64,000 nucleotides of DNA from Ectopseudomonas toyotomiensis. Lineage in GTDB: Bacteria > Pseudomonadota > Gammaproteobacteria > Pseudomonadales > Pseudomonadaceae. The number at the start of each line of letters is the position of its first letter. Within the stretch, counting starts at the first letter, position 1. Where the stretch lies: positions 62,001-126,000 of the forward strand of contig NZ_FOXK01000014.1 of assembly GCF_900115695.1 (NCBI RefSeq), given 5' to 3'. Positions 8,326 through 16,540 of this stretch are shown here, piece by piece. A program made the position numbers and the translations under genes. Below the pieces are notes generated by a model, which searched no databases, was not told the DNA's origin, and worked only from the letters and a program-made list of their open reading frames with translations.

Positions 8326-9063
8326 TCAGAGACCGCGCAGCGCCAGTTCTGCCCCAAGCAGCAACAGGCCGATGAAGAACCAGCGCTTGAAGCGCTCCGC
8401 GCTGATACGTTTGCGCAGCCACTGGCCGCCGGCCATGCCCAGCAGTGCGGGTACCAGGGCGAGGGCCGATACGCCCAGCACCGCCGGTTGCAGCAGTTCA
8501 CCGCTGTGACCGAGCGCTGCCGCCAGAGCCAGGGTGGAGACGCTGAAGGACAGCCCCAGGGCCTGAACCAGATCGTCCTTCTCCAGGCCGATGGCCTGCA
8601 AGTAGGGCACGGCGGGAATCACGAATACACCGGTAACCGCGGTGATCGCGCCGGTGAGCGCACCGATCACCGGGCCCAACCAACCTTCCTTCGCGCGTTC
8701 CACACGAAAGTGCACCTTGGCCAGGCCAAGCAGTGCATAGACCACCAGGGCGACGCCCAACCAGCGGGTCGCGCCGGGCAGGTCGAGACTCTGCAGTACA
8801 GCGGCGACCAGCAGCGTGCCGAACAGGATGCCCAGCAGCATCGGCCACAGCCGGCGCAGCATCGGCAGTGGGCTGCGACCGTCGCACAGCTGCCAGATGT
8901 TGGTCACCATCGACGGGATGATCAGCAGCGCGGCGGCCTGCAATGGCGCCATCACCAGGCCGAGCAGACCGACGGCGATGGTTGGCAGGCCAAGGCCAAC
9001 CACACCCTTGACCATGCCGGCGAGCAGGAAGGTGACGAGGATCAGGAGCAGGTGCTCAGTCAT
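8326..9063 (-). CDS. TauE/SafE family sulfite/organosulfur exporter
   Basis: A 245-residue membrane protein with seven to eight hydrophobic segments and the two-repeat architecture of TauE/SafE (DUF81): GMVKGVVGLGLPTIAVGLLG near the N terminus and GALTGAITAVTGVFVIPAVPYLQAIG in the second half. Characterised members export sulfite, sulfoacetate or related anions. It starts 11 bases after the stop of the upstream monooxygenase gene and is likely co-transcribed with it, under a divergent ArsR regulator. The substrate is not established. Confidence 0.85.
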   Translation of the reverse strand: MTEHLLLILVTFLLAGMVKGVVGLGLPTIAVGLLGLVMAPLQAAALLIIPSMVTNIWQLCDGRSPLPMLRRLWPMLLGILFGTLLVAAVLQSLDLPGATRWLGVALVVYALLGLAKVHFRVERAKEGWLGPVIGALTGAITAVTGVFVIPAVPYLQAIGLEKDDLVQALGLSFSVSTLALAAALGHSGELLQPAVLGVSALALVPALLGMAGGQWLRKRISAERFKRWFFIGLLLLGAELALRGL

Positions 9064-9074
9064 CGAGCTGCCCC

Positions 9075-9419
9075 CTACTCGTGGATCGCGCGGCTGTCGG
9101 CCGGCGCCTGTTCGCGCTCGTGCATGCAGTAGTCGCGTAGCACCTGGGCCACGCGCAACCGATAGTGACTGAAGACCTCCTCGCGTCCTGCCGTCTGTGC
9201 GCGCCGGTGTTCCTCGCGCTGGCGCCAGGCCTGGATCGCGGCTTCGTCCTGCCAGAACGATAGCGACAGGATCTTCCCCGGCTGGGTCAGGCTCTGGAAG
9301 CGCTCGATGGAAATGAAACCCGGCTGCTCGGCGAGCAGCGGGCGCAACTCACCGGCGAGGTCGAGATAGTCCTGCTGCTGGTCTGGCTTGGCCTGAACTT
9401 CGAAGATCACGGCGAGCAT
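9075..9419 (-). CDS. antibiotic biosynthesis monooxygenase (ABM) family protein
   Basis: A 114-residue ferredoxin-like alpha+beta barrel protein: MLAVIFEVQAKPDQQQDYLDL, PGFISIERFQSL and ILSLSFWQDEAAIQAWR are the three typical blocks. Members are small dimeric cofactor-free monooxygenases or heme-degrading-type proteins, but many have unknown substrates. GGGAGAA sits just before the ATG at 9419. It is the first gene of a two-gene unit with a TauE/SafE exporter, divergent from an ArsR regulator, suggesting that the pair responds to a reactive or toxic small molecule. Confidence 0.85.
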   Translation of the reverse strand: MLAVIFEVQAKPDQQQDYLDLAGELRPLLAEQPGFISIERFQSLTQPGKILSLSFWQDEAAIQAWRQREEHRRAQTAGREEVFSHYRLRVAQVLRDYCMHEREQAPADSRAIHE

Positions 9420-9503
9420 CGGTTTCTCCCTGGCTGGCTCTGGCTGAAATTGCCTGCCAGTATCCATATTTACTGCACGCCATGTTTCGTCATGAGGTGA
9501 ACT

Positions 9504-10196
9504 ATGGAATACGCACCGGGTTTCAGTTCGATTGCCGCGCTGCTCGCCGATGCCGGGCGCGCCAGCATGGTCTGGGCGCTGATGGATGGCAGCGCGCGGC
9601 CGGCCGGCGAGCTGGCCTTGTTGGCGGGGCTGTCGCCTTCGTCGACCAGCGCGCACCTGGCCAAGCTGGTAGAAGGCGGCCTGCTGGCGCAGCAACGCCA
9701 TGGGCGCAATCGCTACTACCGCCTGGCCGGGCCGGAAGTCGGGCAACTGGTCGAGGCTCTGGCCAGTGCCGCGCTGGCCGCGCAGCCACGGCAACCACGC
9801 GCGGTGCCGGCTTCACGCGGTACTCCGCAGACCATGCGCGAGGCGCGCACCTGCTATGACCATCTGGCCGGCGAGTTGGCGGTCGGCGTGTTCGCGCGCA
9901 TGCACGCGGCTGACTGGCTGAGCGAGGAGGGCAATGCACTGCAACTGACGGCAAGCGGCGAGCAGGGGCTGCAGGCGTTGGGGATCGATCTGCACCAGGT
10001 CAACCGTCAGCGCCGCCAGCGACTCTGTGCCTGCCCGGACTGGAGCGAGCGCAAGCCGCATCTCGGTGGTGCGCTGGGCGCGGCGTTGCTGGGTCTGTGC
10101 GAAGGCGAGGGCTGGTTGCGGCGCAGCACGGGTTCGCGTGCGCTGCAGGTCTCACCCCAAGGGCGTAGGGCGATCATGGCGATCGCGGCTCCGTAG
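9504..10196 (+). CDS. ArsR-family winged-helix regulator with C-terminal cysteine domain
   Basis: A 230-residue regulator. The N-terminal winged helix spans about residues 8-75 (ASMVWALMDG, ELALLAGLSPSSTSAHLAKLVEGGLL, RHGRNRYYRLAG). The extension carries two conserved cysteine-bearing blocks, EARTCYDHLAGELAV (about 112-126) and RLCACPDWSERKPHLGGALGAALL (split by the wHTH fold, about 172-195), known from YgaV-like/ArsR proteins of uncharacterised ligand. It is not the small metal-sensing type. It reads away from the ABM-TauE pair, with 84 bases between the starts, so it probably represses that pair. Confidence 0.87.
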   Translation: MEYAPGFSSIAALLADAGRASMVWALMDGSARPAGELALLAGLSPSSTSAHLAKLVEGGLLAQQRHGRNRYYRLAGPEVGQLVEALASAALAAQPRQPRAVPASRGTPQTMREARTCYDHLAGELAVGVFARMHAADWLSEEGNALQLTASGEQGLQALGIDLHQVNRQRRQRLCACPDWSERKPHLGGALGAALLGLCEGEGWLRRSTGSRALQVSPQGRRAIMAIAAP

Positions 10197-10274
10197 AGTG
10201 GGCTGAGCGACGATTCGTTTCAGCCCACCAAACAAAGGTTGAGCTCTGAGCGGTGGGCTGAAGCCCACCCTACG
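10194..10274. repeat. GTGGGCTGA inverted repeats between convergent genes
   Basis: GTGGGCTGA (10199-10207) pairs with TCAGCCCAC (10220-10228), and a second compact palindrome GGTGGGCTGAAGCCCACC covers 10252-10269 followed by CTAC. The block separates the ends of the ArsR and cysA genes and can serve as a two-way terminator. Confidence 0.65.
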
Positions 10275-10303
10275 TACTGCCGCCCGGCCCACCTTACGAA
10301 GAG

Positions 10304-11296
10304 CTACACCTGGGCGCTGACCGGCTTGCCGCCCTTGGGCTTGAAGTACAGGGTGGTGCCGCGGGCGAGGTTGTCCAGGCTGACGTGATCCTTGGCCACC
10401 TCGGCCTCGATCAGCTCGTCCTGGCCCTCGACCTTGAGGGTGATGCGGGTGATCGCGCCGAGCAGACGAATGTCGCGTACCTCGCCGGCCTTGTGCTCCG
10501 GGCTCGGTTCGCTGGACAGGTCAACCTCGTGCGGGCGGAACAGCACGTGGTGATCGTTGCCGACGTAGAGGCGGTTGGCGTCACCGAGGAAGTGGTAGAC
10601 GAAATCGCTGGCCGGATACTCGTAGACTTCGGCCGGCGTGCCGATCTGCTCGATCACGCCCTTGTTCATCACCACGATGCGGTCGGCCACTTCCATGGCT
10701 TCTTCCTGGTCGTGGGTGACGAATACGCTGGTCAGGTGCACGTCTTCGTGCAGGCGCGCCAGCCAGCGGCGCAGCTCCTTGCGCACCTTGGCATCCAGCG
10801 CGCCGAAGGGTTCGTCGAGCAGCAGCACTTTCGGCTCCACCGCCAGGGCGCGGGCCAGGGCGATACGCTGGCGCTGACCGCCGGAGAGCTGTTCGGGGTA
10901 GCGATCGCCAAGCCAGTCGAGCTGTACCAGGTTGAGCAGTTCGTGCACCTTCTGCTGGATCACCTCTTCACTCGGGCGCTGGCCCTTGGGCTTCATGCGC
11001 AGGCCGAAAGCGACGTTGTCGAACACCGTCATATGGCGGAACAGCGCGTAGTGCTGGAACACGAAGCCGACGTTGCGATCACGCACGTCGTGGTTGGAGA
11101 CGTCCTCGCCATGGAACTCGATGGTGCCGCTGTCCGGGGTTTCCAGGCCGGCGATGATGCGCAGCAGGGTGGTCTTGCCGCAGCCGGACGGGCCGAGCAG
11201 GGCGACCAGTTCGCCGCTCTGGATGTTCAGGTTGATCTCGTTCAGCGCCTTGAACGCGTTGAAGTTCTTGCTGACGTTACGGATTTCGATACTCAT
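10304..11296 (-). CDS. cysA: sulfate/thiosulfate ABC transporter, ATP-binding subunit
   Basis: A 330-residue ATPase that powers sulfate and thiosulfate import with CysT and CysW. It has Walker A GPSGCGKTTL (about residues 35-44), Q-loop VFQHYALF, signature LSGGQRQRIALARAL (about 135), Walker B VLLLDEPFGALD and the switch histidine in FVTHDQEEAMEVAD. The C-terminal 90 residues form the TOBE-like regulatory domain (VLFRPHEVDL, VRDIRLLGAITRITL). The ATG has AGGAA upstream and lies 3 bases after the cysW stop, so it is translated from the same message. It is the only sulfate-type ATPase in the window and may also serve the second permease set at 54.5-56.1 kb. Confidence 0.95.
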   Translation of the reverse strand: MSIEIRNVSKNFNAFKALNEINLNIQSGELVALLGPSGCGKTTLLRIIAGLETPDSGTIEFHGEDVSNHDVRDRNVGFVFQHYALFRHMTVFDNVAFGLRMKPKGQRPSEEVIQQKVHELLNLVQLDWLGDRYPEQLSGGQRQRIALARALAVEPKVLLLDEPFGALDAKVRKELRRWLARLHEDVHLTSVFVTHDQEEAMEVADRIVVMNKGVIEQIGTPAEVYEYPASDFVYHFLGDANRLYVGNDHHVLFRPHEVDLSSEPSPEHKAGEVRDIRLLGAITRITLKVEGQDELIEAEVAKDHVSLDNLARGTTLYFKPKGGKPVSAQV

Positions 11297-11299
11297 GTT

Positions 11300-12172
11300 T
11301 TATTCCTCGCCAGCACTGGCTTTGCGGCGGTTGATACGGGATTCGCTCCACTGCTTGAGCAGCAGGATGAACAGCGCCAGAAGCAGCAGCAGGCTGGCAA
11401 CGCTGAAGGCGGCGACGTGATTGTATTCGTTATAGAGAATCTCGACATGCAGCGGCAGCGTGTTGGTGTAGCCGCGGATGTGCCCGGAGACCACCGAAAC
11501 CGCGCCGAACTCGCCCATCGCCCGCGCGGTGCACAGCACCACGCCGTAGATCAGGCCCCATTTGATATTGGGCAGGGTCACGTGCCAGAACATCTGCCAG
11601 CCGTTGGCACCGAGCAGGCGCGCGGCCTCTTCCTCCTGCGTGCCTTGTTCCTGCATCAGCGGGATCAGCTCGCGGGCGACGAAGGGCACGGTGACGAACA
11701 CGGTGGCGAGGACGATGCCGGGCAGGGCGAAGATGATCTGGATGTCGTGCTCGCGCAACCAGGGGCCGAAGAAGCCCTGGGCGCCGAACAGCAGCACATA
11801 GATCAGACCGGCGATTACCGGTGACACCGAGAACGGCAGGTCGATCAGGGTCACCAGCATGCTCTTGCCGCGAAACTCGTACTTGCTCACGCACCAGGCG
11901 GCGGCCACGCCGAACACCAGGTTGAGCGGCACGGCGATGCCCACGGCGAGCAGGGTCAGTTTCAGCGCGCTGATGGCGTCAGGTTCGAGGATCGAAGTGA
12001 CGAACACGCCGACGCCCTGTTTGAGCGCCTCGGTCGCCACCACGAACAAGGGCAGCAGCAGGAAGAAGGCGAACACCAGCCAGGCCGAAACGATCAGCAG
12101 GCGGCGGCCCAGGGCGTTGCCACGGCGTGCGGCATTGTTGGCGGCACTGGCCGTCAGGGTTGCAGATGACAT
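11300..12172 (-). CDS. cysW: sulfate/thiosulfate ABC transporter permease CysW
   Basis: A 290-residue inner-membrane permease with six hydrophobic segments (first at about residues 27-50) and the EAA-type coupling loop (EEEAARLLGANGWQMFWHVTLPNIKWGL, about residues 190-217). The motif AMGEFGAVSVVSGHIRG near 235 is diagnostic of CysW. It pairs with CysT and the CysA ATPase. GAGGAG lies before the ATG and the gene starts 10 bases after the cysT stop. Confidence 0.94.
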   Translation of the reverse strand: MSSATLTASAANNAARRGNALGRRLLIVSAWLVFAFFLLLPLFVVATEALKQGVGVFVTSILEPDAISALKLTLLAVGIAVPLNLVFGVAAAWCVSKYEFRGKSMLVTLIDLPFSVSPVIAGLIYVLLFGAQGFFGPWLREHDIQIIFALPGIVLATVFVTVPFVARELIPLMQEQGTQEEEAARLLGANGWQMFWHVTLPNIKWGLIYGVVLCTARAMGEFGAVSVVSGHIRGYTNTLPLHVEILYNEYNHVAAFSVASLLLLLALFILLLKQWSESRINRRKASAGEE

Positions 12173-12182
12173 GCCTGGCTCC

Positions 12183-13001
12183 TCAAGAACGGCTGATGCG
12201 ACGCTGCAGCAGGTTGATCAGCAGCAGCAGAATGAACGACACCACCAGCATCAGCACACCGATGGCGGTGGCGCCGGCATAGTTGTACTGGTCCAGCTGC
12301 ACCATGATCAGCAGCGGCAGGATCTCGGTCTTCATCGGCATGTTGCCGGCGATGAAGATCACCGAGCCGTATTCGCCAACGCCACGGGCGAAAGCCAGGG
12401 CAAAGCCGGTCAGCCAGGCCGGCAGTAACGCCGGCAGCAGCACATGGCGAGCCACCTGCAACGGCTTGGCACCGAGGCAGGCGGCGGCTTCCTCGACCTC
12501 GCGGGGGATGTCGGCCAGCACCGGCTGCAGGGTGCGCACGACGAAGGGCAGGGTGACGAAGGTCAGCGCCAGGGTGATGCCCAGCGGGGTGTAGGCGATC
12601 TTGAAGCCCAGGGCCGTGGCGAACTGGCCGATCAAACCGTTGGGCGCGTAGAGCGCGGTCAGGGCGATACCGGCAACGGCTGTGGGCAGGGCGAACGGCA
12701 GGTCGATCATCGCTTCGATGACCTTGCGACCGGGGAAGGTGTAGCGCACCAGCACCCAGGCCAGCAGCGTGCCGATCACGCCGTTGATGATGGCAGCGAG
12801 AAAGGCGGTGCCGAAGCTCAGCTTCAGGGCGGCCAGCACGCGCGGTGAGGAAATGATTGCCCAGAACTGATCCCAGGTGAGCTGGGCAGCGTGGACGAAC
12901 ATGGCACCCAGGGGAATCAGCACCAACAGGCTGAGGTACACCAGGGTGTAACCCAGCGTCAGCCCGAAGCCGGGTATGACGGGGGAAGTGCGGCGAGACA
13001 T
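12183..13001 (-). CDS. cysT: sulfate/thiosulfate ABC transporter permease CysT (CysU)
   Basis: A 272-residue permease beginning MSRRTSPVIPGFGLTLGYTL, the standard CysT N terminus. It has six membrane segments and the coupling loop EVEEAAACLGAKPLQVARHVLLPALLP (about residues 170-195), followed by ARGVGEYGSVIFIAGNMP, diagnostic of CysT. AAGGAG precedes the ATG at 13001; a longer frame to 13082 would run through the hairpins downstream of sbp and is rejected. It follows sbp by 89 bases. Confidence 0.94.
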   Translation of the reverse strand: MSRRTSPVIPGFGLTLGYTLVYLSLLVLIPLGAMFVHAAQLTWDQFWAIISSPRVLAALKLSFGTAFLAAIINGVIGTLLAWVLVRYTFPGRKVIEAMIDLPFALPTAVAGIALTALYAPNGLIGQFATALGFKIAYTPLGITLALTFVTLPFVVRTLQPVLADIPREVEEAAACLGAKPLQVARHVLLPALLPAWLTGFALAFARGVGEYGSVIFIAGNMPMKTEILPLLIMVQLDQYNYAGATAIGVLMLVVSFILLLLINLLQRRISRS

Positions 13002-13017
13002 GCAAGCTCCTTGGTAG

Positions 13018-13087
13018 GGCGGGTGGAACCCGCCACTGGCTGCGACGATCTGGTGGGCCGTGCACTGGTGCGCACGGCGCACCCTAA
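13018..13087. repeat. intercistronic hairpins between sbp and cysT
   Basis: GGCGGGT-GGA-ACCCGCC (13018-13034) forms a 7-bp stem, followed by a GGTGCGCACGGCGCACC-type repeat (about 13062-13080). The block lies in the 89-base gap between sbp and cysT. Hairpins after a binding-protein gene commonly raise binding-protein expression over permeases by stabilising the upstream mRNA or by partial termination; that role is inferred. Confidence 0.6.
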
Positions 13088-13090
13088 GGG

Positions 13091-14089
13091 CTACTGCGCC
13101 TGGTAGATCTGGTCGAAGATGCCGCCATCGTTGAAAAACTTCGGTTGCGCGCTCTTCCAGCCGTCGAAGTCAGCGTCGATGGTTACCAGCTTGAGCTGCG
13201 GGAACTGCTTGGCGAACTCGGCCGCCACCGCCTGGTTGCGTGGGCGGTAGAAGTGCTTGGCGGCGATACGCTGGCCTTCCTCGCTGTACAGGTAGTTGAG
13301 GTAGGCCTCGGCGACCTTGCGGGTGCCTTTCTTGTCGACGTTCTGATCGACCACGCTCACCGGCGGTTCGGCGAGGATCGACAGCGAAGGCGCGACGATC
13401 TCGAAGTTCTCTCCGCCTTCTTCCTTGAGCGCCAGGAAGGCCTCGTTCTCCCAGGCCAGCAGCACGTCGCCGATGCCGTTGTTGACGAAGGTGATGGTCG
13501 AGCCGCGGGCGCCGGTATCGAGCACCGGGACGTTCTTGTAGAGCTTCTCGGTGAAGGCCTTGGCCTCAGCTTCGCTGCCATACTTCTGCTGGGCATAGGC
13601 CCAGGCAGCGAGGAAGTTCCAGCGCGCACCGCCGGAGGTTTTCGGGTTCGGGGTGATCACTTCCACGCCCGGTTTGACCAGGTCATCCCAGTCCTTCAGG
13701 CCTTTCGGGTTGCCCTTGCGCACCAGGAACACGATGGTCGAGGTGTAGGGGGTGCTGGCGTCCGGCAGACGCTCCTGCCAGTTTTCCGGGATCAGCTTGC
13801 CGAGCTTGTACAGCTCGTCGATATCGCCGGCCAGAGCCAGGGTCACCACGTCGGCGCGCAGGCCGTCGATAACCGCGCGGGCCTGCTTGCCCGAACCACC
13901 GTGGGATTGCTGGATGGTCACCGCTTCGTTGCCCTGGGCCTGCCAGTGCTTGTTGAAGGCGGCGTTGAATTCGGTGTACAGCTCACGGGTCGGGTCGTAC
14001 GACACGTTGAGCAGGGTTTGTGCGGCGGCCACCGGGCCGGCGATCAGACTGCTGGCCAGCGCGGCCAGGGCAAAACGACGAAGGGACAT
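13091..14089 (-). CDS. sbp: periplasmic sulfate-binding protein
   Basis: A 332-residue solute-binding protein of the Sbp/CysP family. Residues 1-23 are a signal peptide (MSLRRFALAALASSLIAGPVAAA). The mature start LLNVSYDPTRELYTEFNAAF, the QSHGGSGKQARAVIDGL loop and ITPNPKTSGGARWNFLAAWAYA are the sulfate-binding signatures. It delivers sulfate or thiosulfate to CysTWA. AGGAG precedes the ATG. The upstream gene is oscA, 102 bases away, and expression probably comes from the promoter before oscA. Confidence 0.95.
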   Translation of the reverse strand: MSLRRFALAALASSLIAGPVAAAQTLLNVSYDPTRELYTEFNAAFNKHWQAQGNEAVTIQQSHGGSGKQARAVIDGLRADVVTLALAGDIDELYKLGKLIPENWQERLPDASTPYTSTIVFLVRKGNPKGLKDWDDLVKPGVEVITPNPKTSGGARWNFLAAWAYAQQKYGSEAEAKAFTEKLYKNVPVLDTGARGSTITFVNNGIGDVLLAWENEAFLALKEEGGENFEIVAPSLSILAEPPVSVVDQNVDKKGTRKVAEAYLNYLYSEEGQRIAAKHFYRPRNQAVAAEFAKQFPQLKLVTIDADFDGWKSAQPKFFNDGGIFDQIYQAQ

Positions 14090-14191
14090 GGTGCAGCTCC
14101 TAACTGTGAAATTCTTGTGTTGGCGTATTGGGTGTCAGGCGGGGCGATCTTTCTCGAGCCCTCTGGTGGTCCAGTCGGGCCGCATCATGTT

Positions 14192-14374
14192 TCAGCTGTT
14201 CTTGGTGCTCGGTTGTTGCAGGCGAATCTTTTCCTTGCGCTCGATCTGCACGACCTGGCCGTTGTGCACGGTGATTTCCACCGAGCCGAATTTCAGGCCA
14301 TGCAGGGCGGTCTGAATCTCGCGCAGGATGCTGGCTTCATCCTGGCCTTCGAGGTTTCTCAGCGTCGCGGTCAT
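14192..14374 (-). CDS. oscA: OscA, small YezD-family (DUF2292) sulfur-starvation protein
   Basis: A 60-residue protein of the YezD/DUF2292 family (EASILREIQTALHGLKFGSVEITVHNGQVVQIERKEKIRL). In Pseudomonas corrugata the homologous oscA is co-transcribed with sbp and is needed for using organosulfur compounds and for resistance to chromate. The same gene order is seen here, directly upstream of sbp-cysTWA. AAGGAGCC lies just before the ATG. Its promoter (14441-14473) faces a similar promoter for a divergent hydrolase gene. The molecular function of the small protein is unknown. Confidence 0.85.
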   Translation of the reverse strand: MTATLRNLEGQDEASILREIQTALHGLKFGSVEITVHNGQVVQIERKEKIRLQQPSTKNS

Positions 14375-14440
14375 TTCCAGGCTCCTTGTGAATAGGTCGC
14401 CACGGCGGCGGTATGGAGTACCGACGCTGGCGTGGAGCGG

Positions 14441-14473
14441 ATAGTAGAGAGGCGGAAATATTCTTAAAAATAT
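14441..14473 (-). promoter_or_regulatory. putative sulfur-responsive promoter of oscA-sbp-cysTWA
   Basis: On the minus strand ATATTTTT (14473-14466) is followed after 19 bases by TACTAT (14446-14441). The layout equals that of promoters at 14558, 47487 and 53297. AT-rich DNA extends further upstream. Activator binding (e.g. CysB) is inferred. Confidence 0.5.
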
Positions 14474-14557
14474 TGTTTAAGAACATTTATATGCTTTTTG
14501 GAAATATAAGGCGTCGTGTGTTTGCCTTGAATTTTTGGAATAAGCAAATAAGCTCTT

Positions 14558-14591
14558 ATTCTTTTTGTAATTAATTCGTACTGCCTAGACT
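14558..14591 (+). promoter_or_regulatory. putative sulfur-responsive promoter of the divergent hydrolase gene
   Basis: ATTCTTTTT (14558-14566), 19 bases, then TAGACT (14586-14591), ending 29 bases before the hydrolase ATG at 14621. The nine-base element is identical in front of lsfA (47487) and before the OprD/ABC unit (30562). Confidence 0.5.
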
Positions 14592-14620
14592 GACGCCATT
14601 CGATTGAAGGAGGCGCCGTG

Positions 14621-15202
14621 ATGGGCAGCGAAGCAATCCGTTATCTGATCCTGCCGGGTTGGCAGGGCTCCCCCGAAGAGCACTGGCAAAGCCATTGGCA
14701 GCGCAGCCTGCCGAACAGTGCGCGTGTGGAGCAGAAGGACTGGCTCCACCCGCAACGTAGCGACTGGGTCACCGCGTTGAACCAGGCAGTCGCCGACGAT
14801 CCGCGTCCGCTCATCCTCATCGCCCATAGCCTGGGCTGCGTGACGGTGGCGCATTGGGCCACGCAGGCACCGGTCGAACTGCTGCGCCGTGTGCGCGGCG
14901 CGCTGCTGGTGGCGCCGGCCGATGTCGAGCGGCCGGGCTGCCCCGAGGCGCTGCAGAATTTCGCACCGATGCCGCGTGATCTGCTGCCCTTTCCCAGCCT
15001 GCTGGTGGGTTCCGACAACGACGCAGCGGCCAGCGCCCTGCGCGCCATGGAGCTGGCGCGGGCCTGGGGTAGCGAGGCGGCGATTCTGAGCGGTGCAGGG
15101 CATATCAACGTGAAGTCCGGGCACCGTTACTGGGAGCAGGGCTTCGGTTATCTGTATCGCCTGCAGAGCCGCATCGAACAGCAGTCGCGCTTGCGCGCCT
15201 GA
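14621..15202 (+). CDS. RBBP9/YdeN-type alpha/beta serine hydrolase
   Basis: A 193-residue hydrolase of the RBBP9/YdeN family (DUF1234-like). The nucleophile elbow is AHSLGC (about residues 67-72), the opening block is YLILPGWQGSPEEHWQSHWQ, the acid is probably in VGSDNDAAA, and the catalytic histidine in GAGHINVKSG (about 160-169). The ATG at 14621 has GGAGG 8 bases upstream; a GTG at 14618 is directly adjacent. The substrate is unknown. It is divergent from oscA and has the same promoter layout as the sulfur genes, which suggests a role under sulfur limitation. Confidence 0.85.
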   Translation: MGSEAIRYLILPGWQGSPEEHWQSHWQRSLPNSARVEQKDWLHPQRSDWVTALNQAVADDPRPLILIAHSLGCVTVAHWATQAPVELLRRVRGALLVAPADVERPGCPEALQNFAPMPRDLLPFPSLLVGSDNDAAASALRAMELARAWGSEAAILSGAGHINVKSGHRYWEQGFGYLYRLQSRIEQQSRLRA

Positions 15203-15231
15203 GACTGTCATTGCTGCACCACCTTTCTCAT

Positions 15232-15419
15232 CGCGGCGCACCCTACGGCGTGCATCGGTCTTGACGTAGGGTGCGCCATGCGCACCGGGTATGCCGCAAT
15301 TGTCGGGCATCTGGTAATCGCCCCGGATTGCATCCGGTCTACGAGACAGGGGCATCTGCGTGTGCTTGGTGCGCGCGGCGCATCCTACGGTCGACCGGAT
15401 CGTTTGTCCCGCACCCTAC
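15232..15419. repeat. cluster of GTAGGGTGCGC-type repeats
   Basis: Several related units occur in the gap between the hydrolase and modC: GCGGCGCACCCTACGGCG near 15233, CGTAGGGTGCGCCATGCGCA near 15264, a partial CCCGGATTGCATCCGG unit at about 15321-15336, and GCGCGGCGCATCCTACGG near 15372. Inverted orientation of the first two gives a long hairpin. No gene is visible in this interval. Confidence 0.65.
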
Positions 15420-16540
15420 GGCGCGAGTAGCGATACCGACTTGATCTGCGCCCAGATCGTCTGTTCGGCATGAATGCCCAACTGATCGAAGGAGTAGCGG
15501 GTGATCCGCGCCAGCAGGCGCTGCTCACCCAGGCGCAGGGTCAGCAGCATCTGCGCATCGAGCGCCTGCCAGCTTTCCACCGTCGCCTGCAGCAGGTTGA
15601 GCAGGCTGCAATCCTCGGCGCGATTGAGCGCCAGGCTGACGTCGCGTGCCTTGATTTTCACCCTTACCCGATGCCCGCTGGGCAGCGCCGCATGGGGCAG
15701 GCGCAGGTACGCTTCGCTGCCAGGAAGGCTCAGTTGCAGCAGGTCGTAGTCGCCGTCGTGAGCGCAGACCTGGCCGTCGATCACCGCCTCGGCATCCTCG
15801 TCGCTGGCGAAGGGCAGGTCGGCGCGCAGCAGTAACTCCTTGAGCGGGCCGCTGGCGCGCACCTGGCCTTCGTCGAGCAGCACCAGATGATCGGCCAGGC
15901 GCGTCACCTCGTCCGGCGCATGGCTGACGTAGAGCACGGGGATGTCCAGTTCCTCGTGCAGGCGCTGCAGATACGGCAGCACTTCCTGTTTGCGCTTGAG
16001 GTCCAGCGAAGCCAGCGGCTCGTCCATCAGCAGCAGGCGTGGGCTGGTCACCAGCGCGCGGGCAATACCGACGCGCTGGCGTTCGCCGCCGGACAGCGCC
16101 GAGGGCATGCGTTCGAGCAGATGAGCGATGCCCAGTAGCTCCAGCGCCTGATCCAGCGCCACCTTGCGTTGCGACGCGGGGATGCGCCGCTGGCCGTACT
16201 CCAGATTCTTGCGCACGCTCAGGTGCGGGAACAGGTTGGCGTCCTGAAACACGTAGCCGATGGCGCGTTTGTGCGCCGGCAGAAAGAAACCGCGCTCACT
16301 GTCTTGCCAGAGCTCTCCAGCCACCTGCAGGTAGCCCTGCTGCGGGCGATCCAGCCCGGCGAAGCAGCGCAGGCAACTGGTCTTGCCCGAACCGGAATGG
16401 CCGAACAGCGCACTGATGCCGCGTCCGGGCAGGTCGAGGTCGACATCCAGGGTGAAGCCCGGATGCTTGACCAGAAAGCGCGCGCGAATGCGTCCATCGT
16501 CGTGGATGGCAGGTATCGGTGCCTTGCCGAACCCGAACAT
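15416..16540 (-). CDS. modC: molybdate ABC transporter, ATP-binding subunit
   Basis: A 374-residue ATPase driving molybdate import. Walker A is GHSGSGKTSCL (about residues 48-58), with signature LSGGERQRVGIARAL (about 150), Walker B LLLMDEPLASLD and switch YVSHAPDEVTRLAD. The C-terminal third contains a Mop/TOBE oxyanion-binding domain (VRVKIKARDVSLAL, LLNLLQATVESWQALDAQMLLTL split across two strands). The start ATG at 16540 overlaps the modB stop as TGATG; an adjacent GTG at 16543 is also possible. It is the last gene of modABC. Confidence 0.94.
   Translation of the reverse strand: MFGFGKAPIPAIHDDGRIRARFLVKHPGFTLDVDLDLPGRGISALFGHSGSGKTSCLRCFAGLDRPQQGYLQVAGELWQDSERGFFLPAHKRAIGYVFQDANLFPHLSVRKNLEYGQRRIPASQRKVALDQALELLGIAHLLERMPSALSGGERQRVGIARALVTSPRLLLMDEPLASLDLKRKQEVLPYLQRLHEELDIPVLYVSHAPDEVTRLADHLVLLDEGQVRASGPLKELLLRADLPFASDEDAEAVIDGQVCAHDGDYDLLQLSLPGSEAYLRLPHAALPSGHRVRVKIKARDVSLALNRAEDCSLLNLLQATVESWQALDAQMLLTLRLGEQRLLARITRYSFDQLGIHAEQTIWAQIKSVSLLAP

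Noticed and set aside
10385..11824. Long plus-strand open frame opposite cysA and cysW
   Set aside because: It has no recognisable motif, whereas the minus strand encodes complete ABC subunits.
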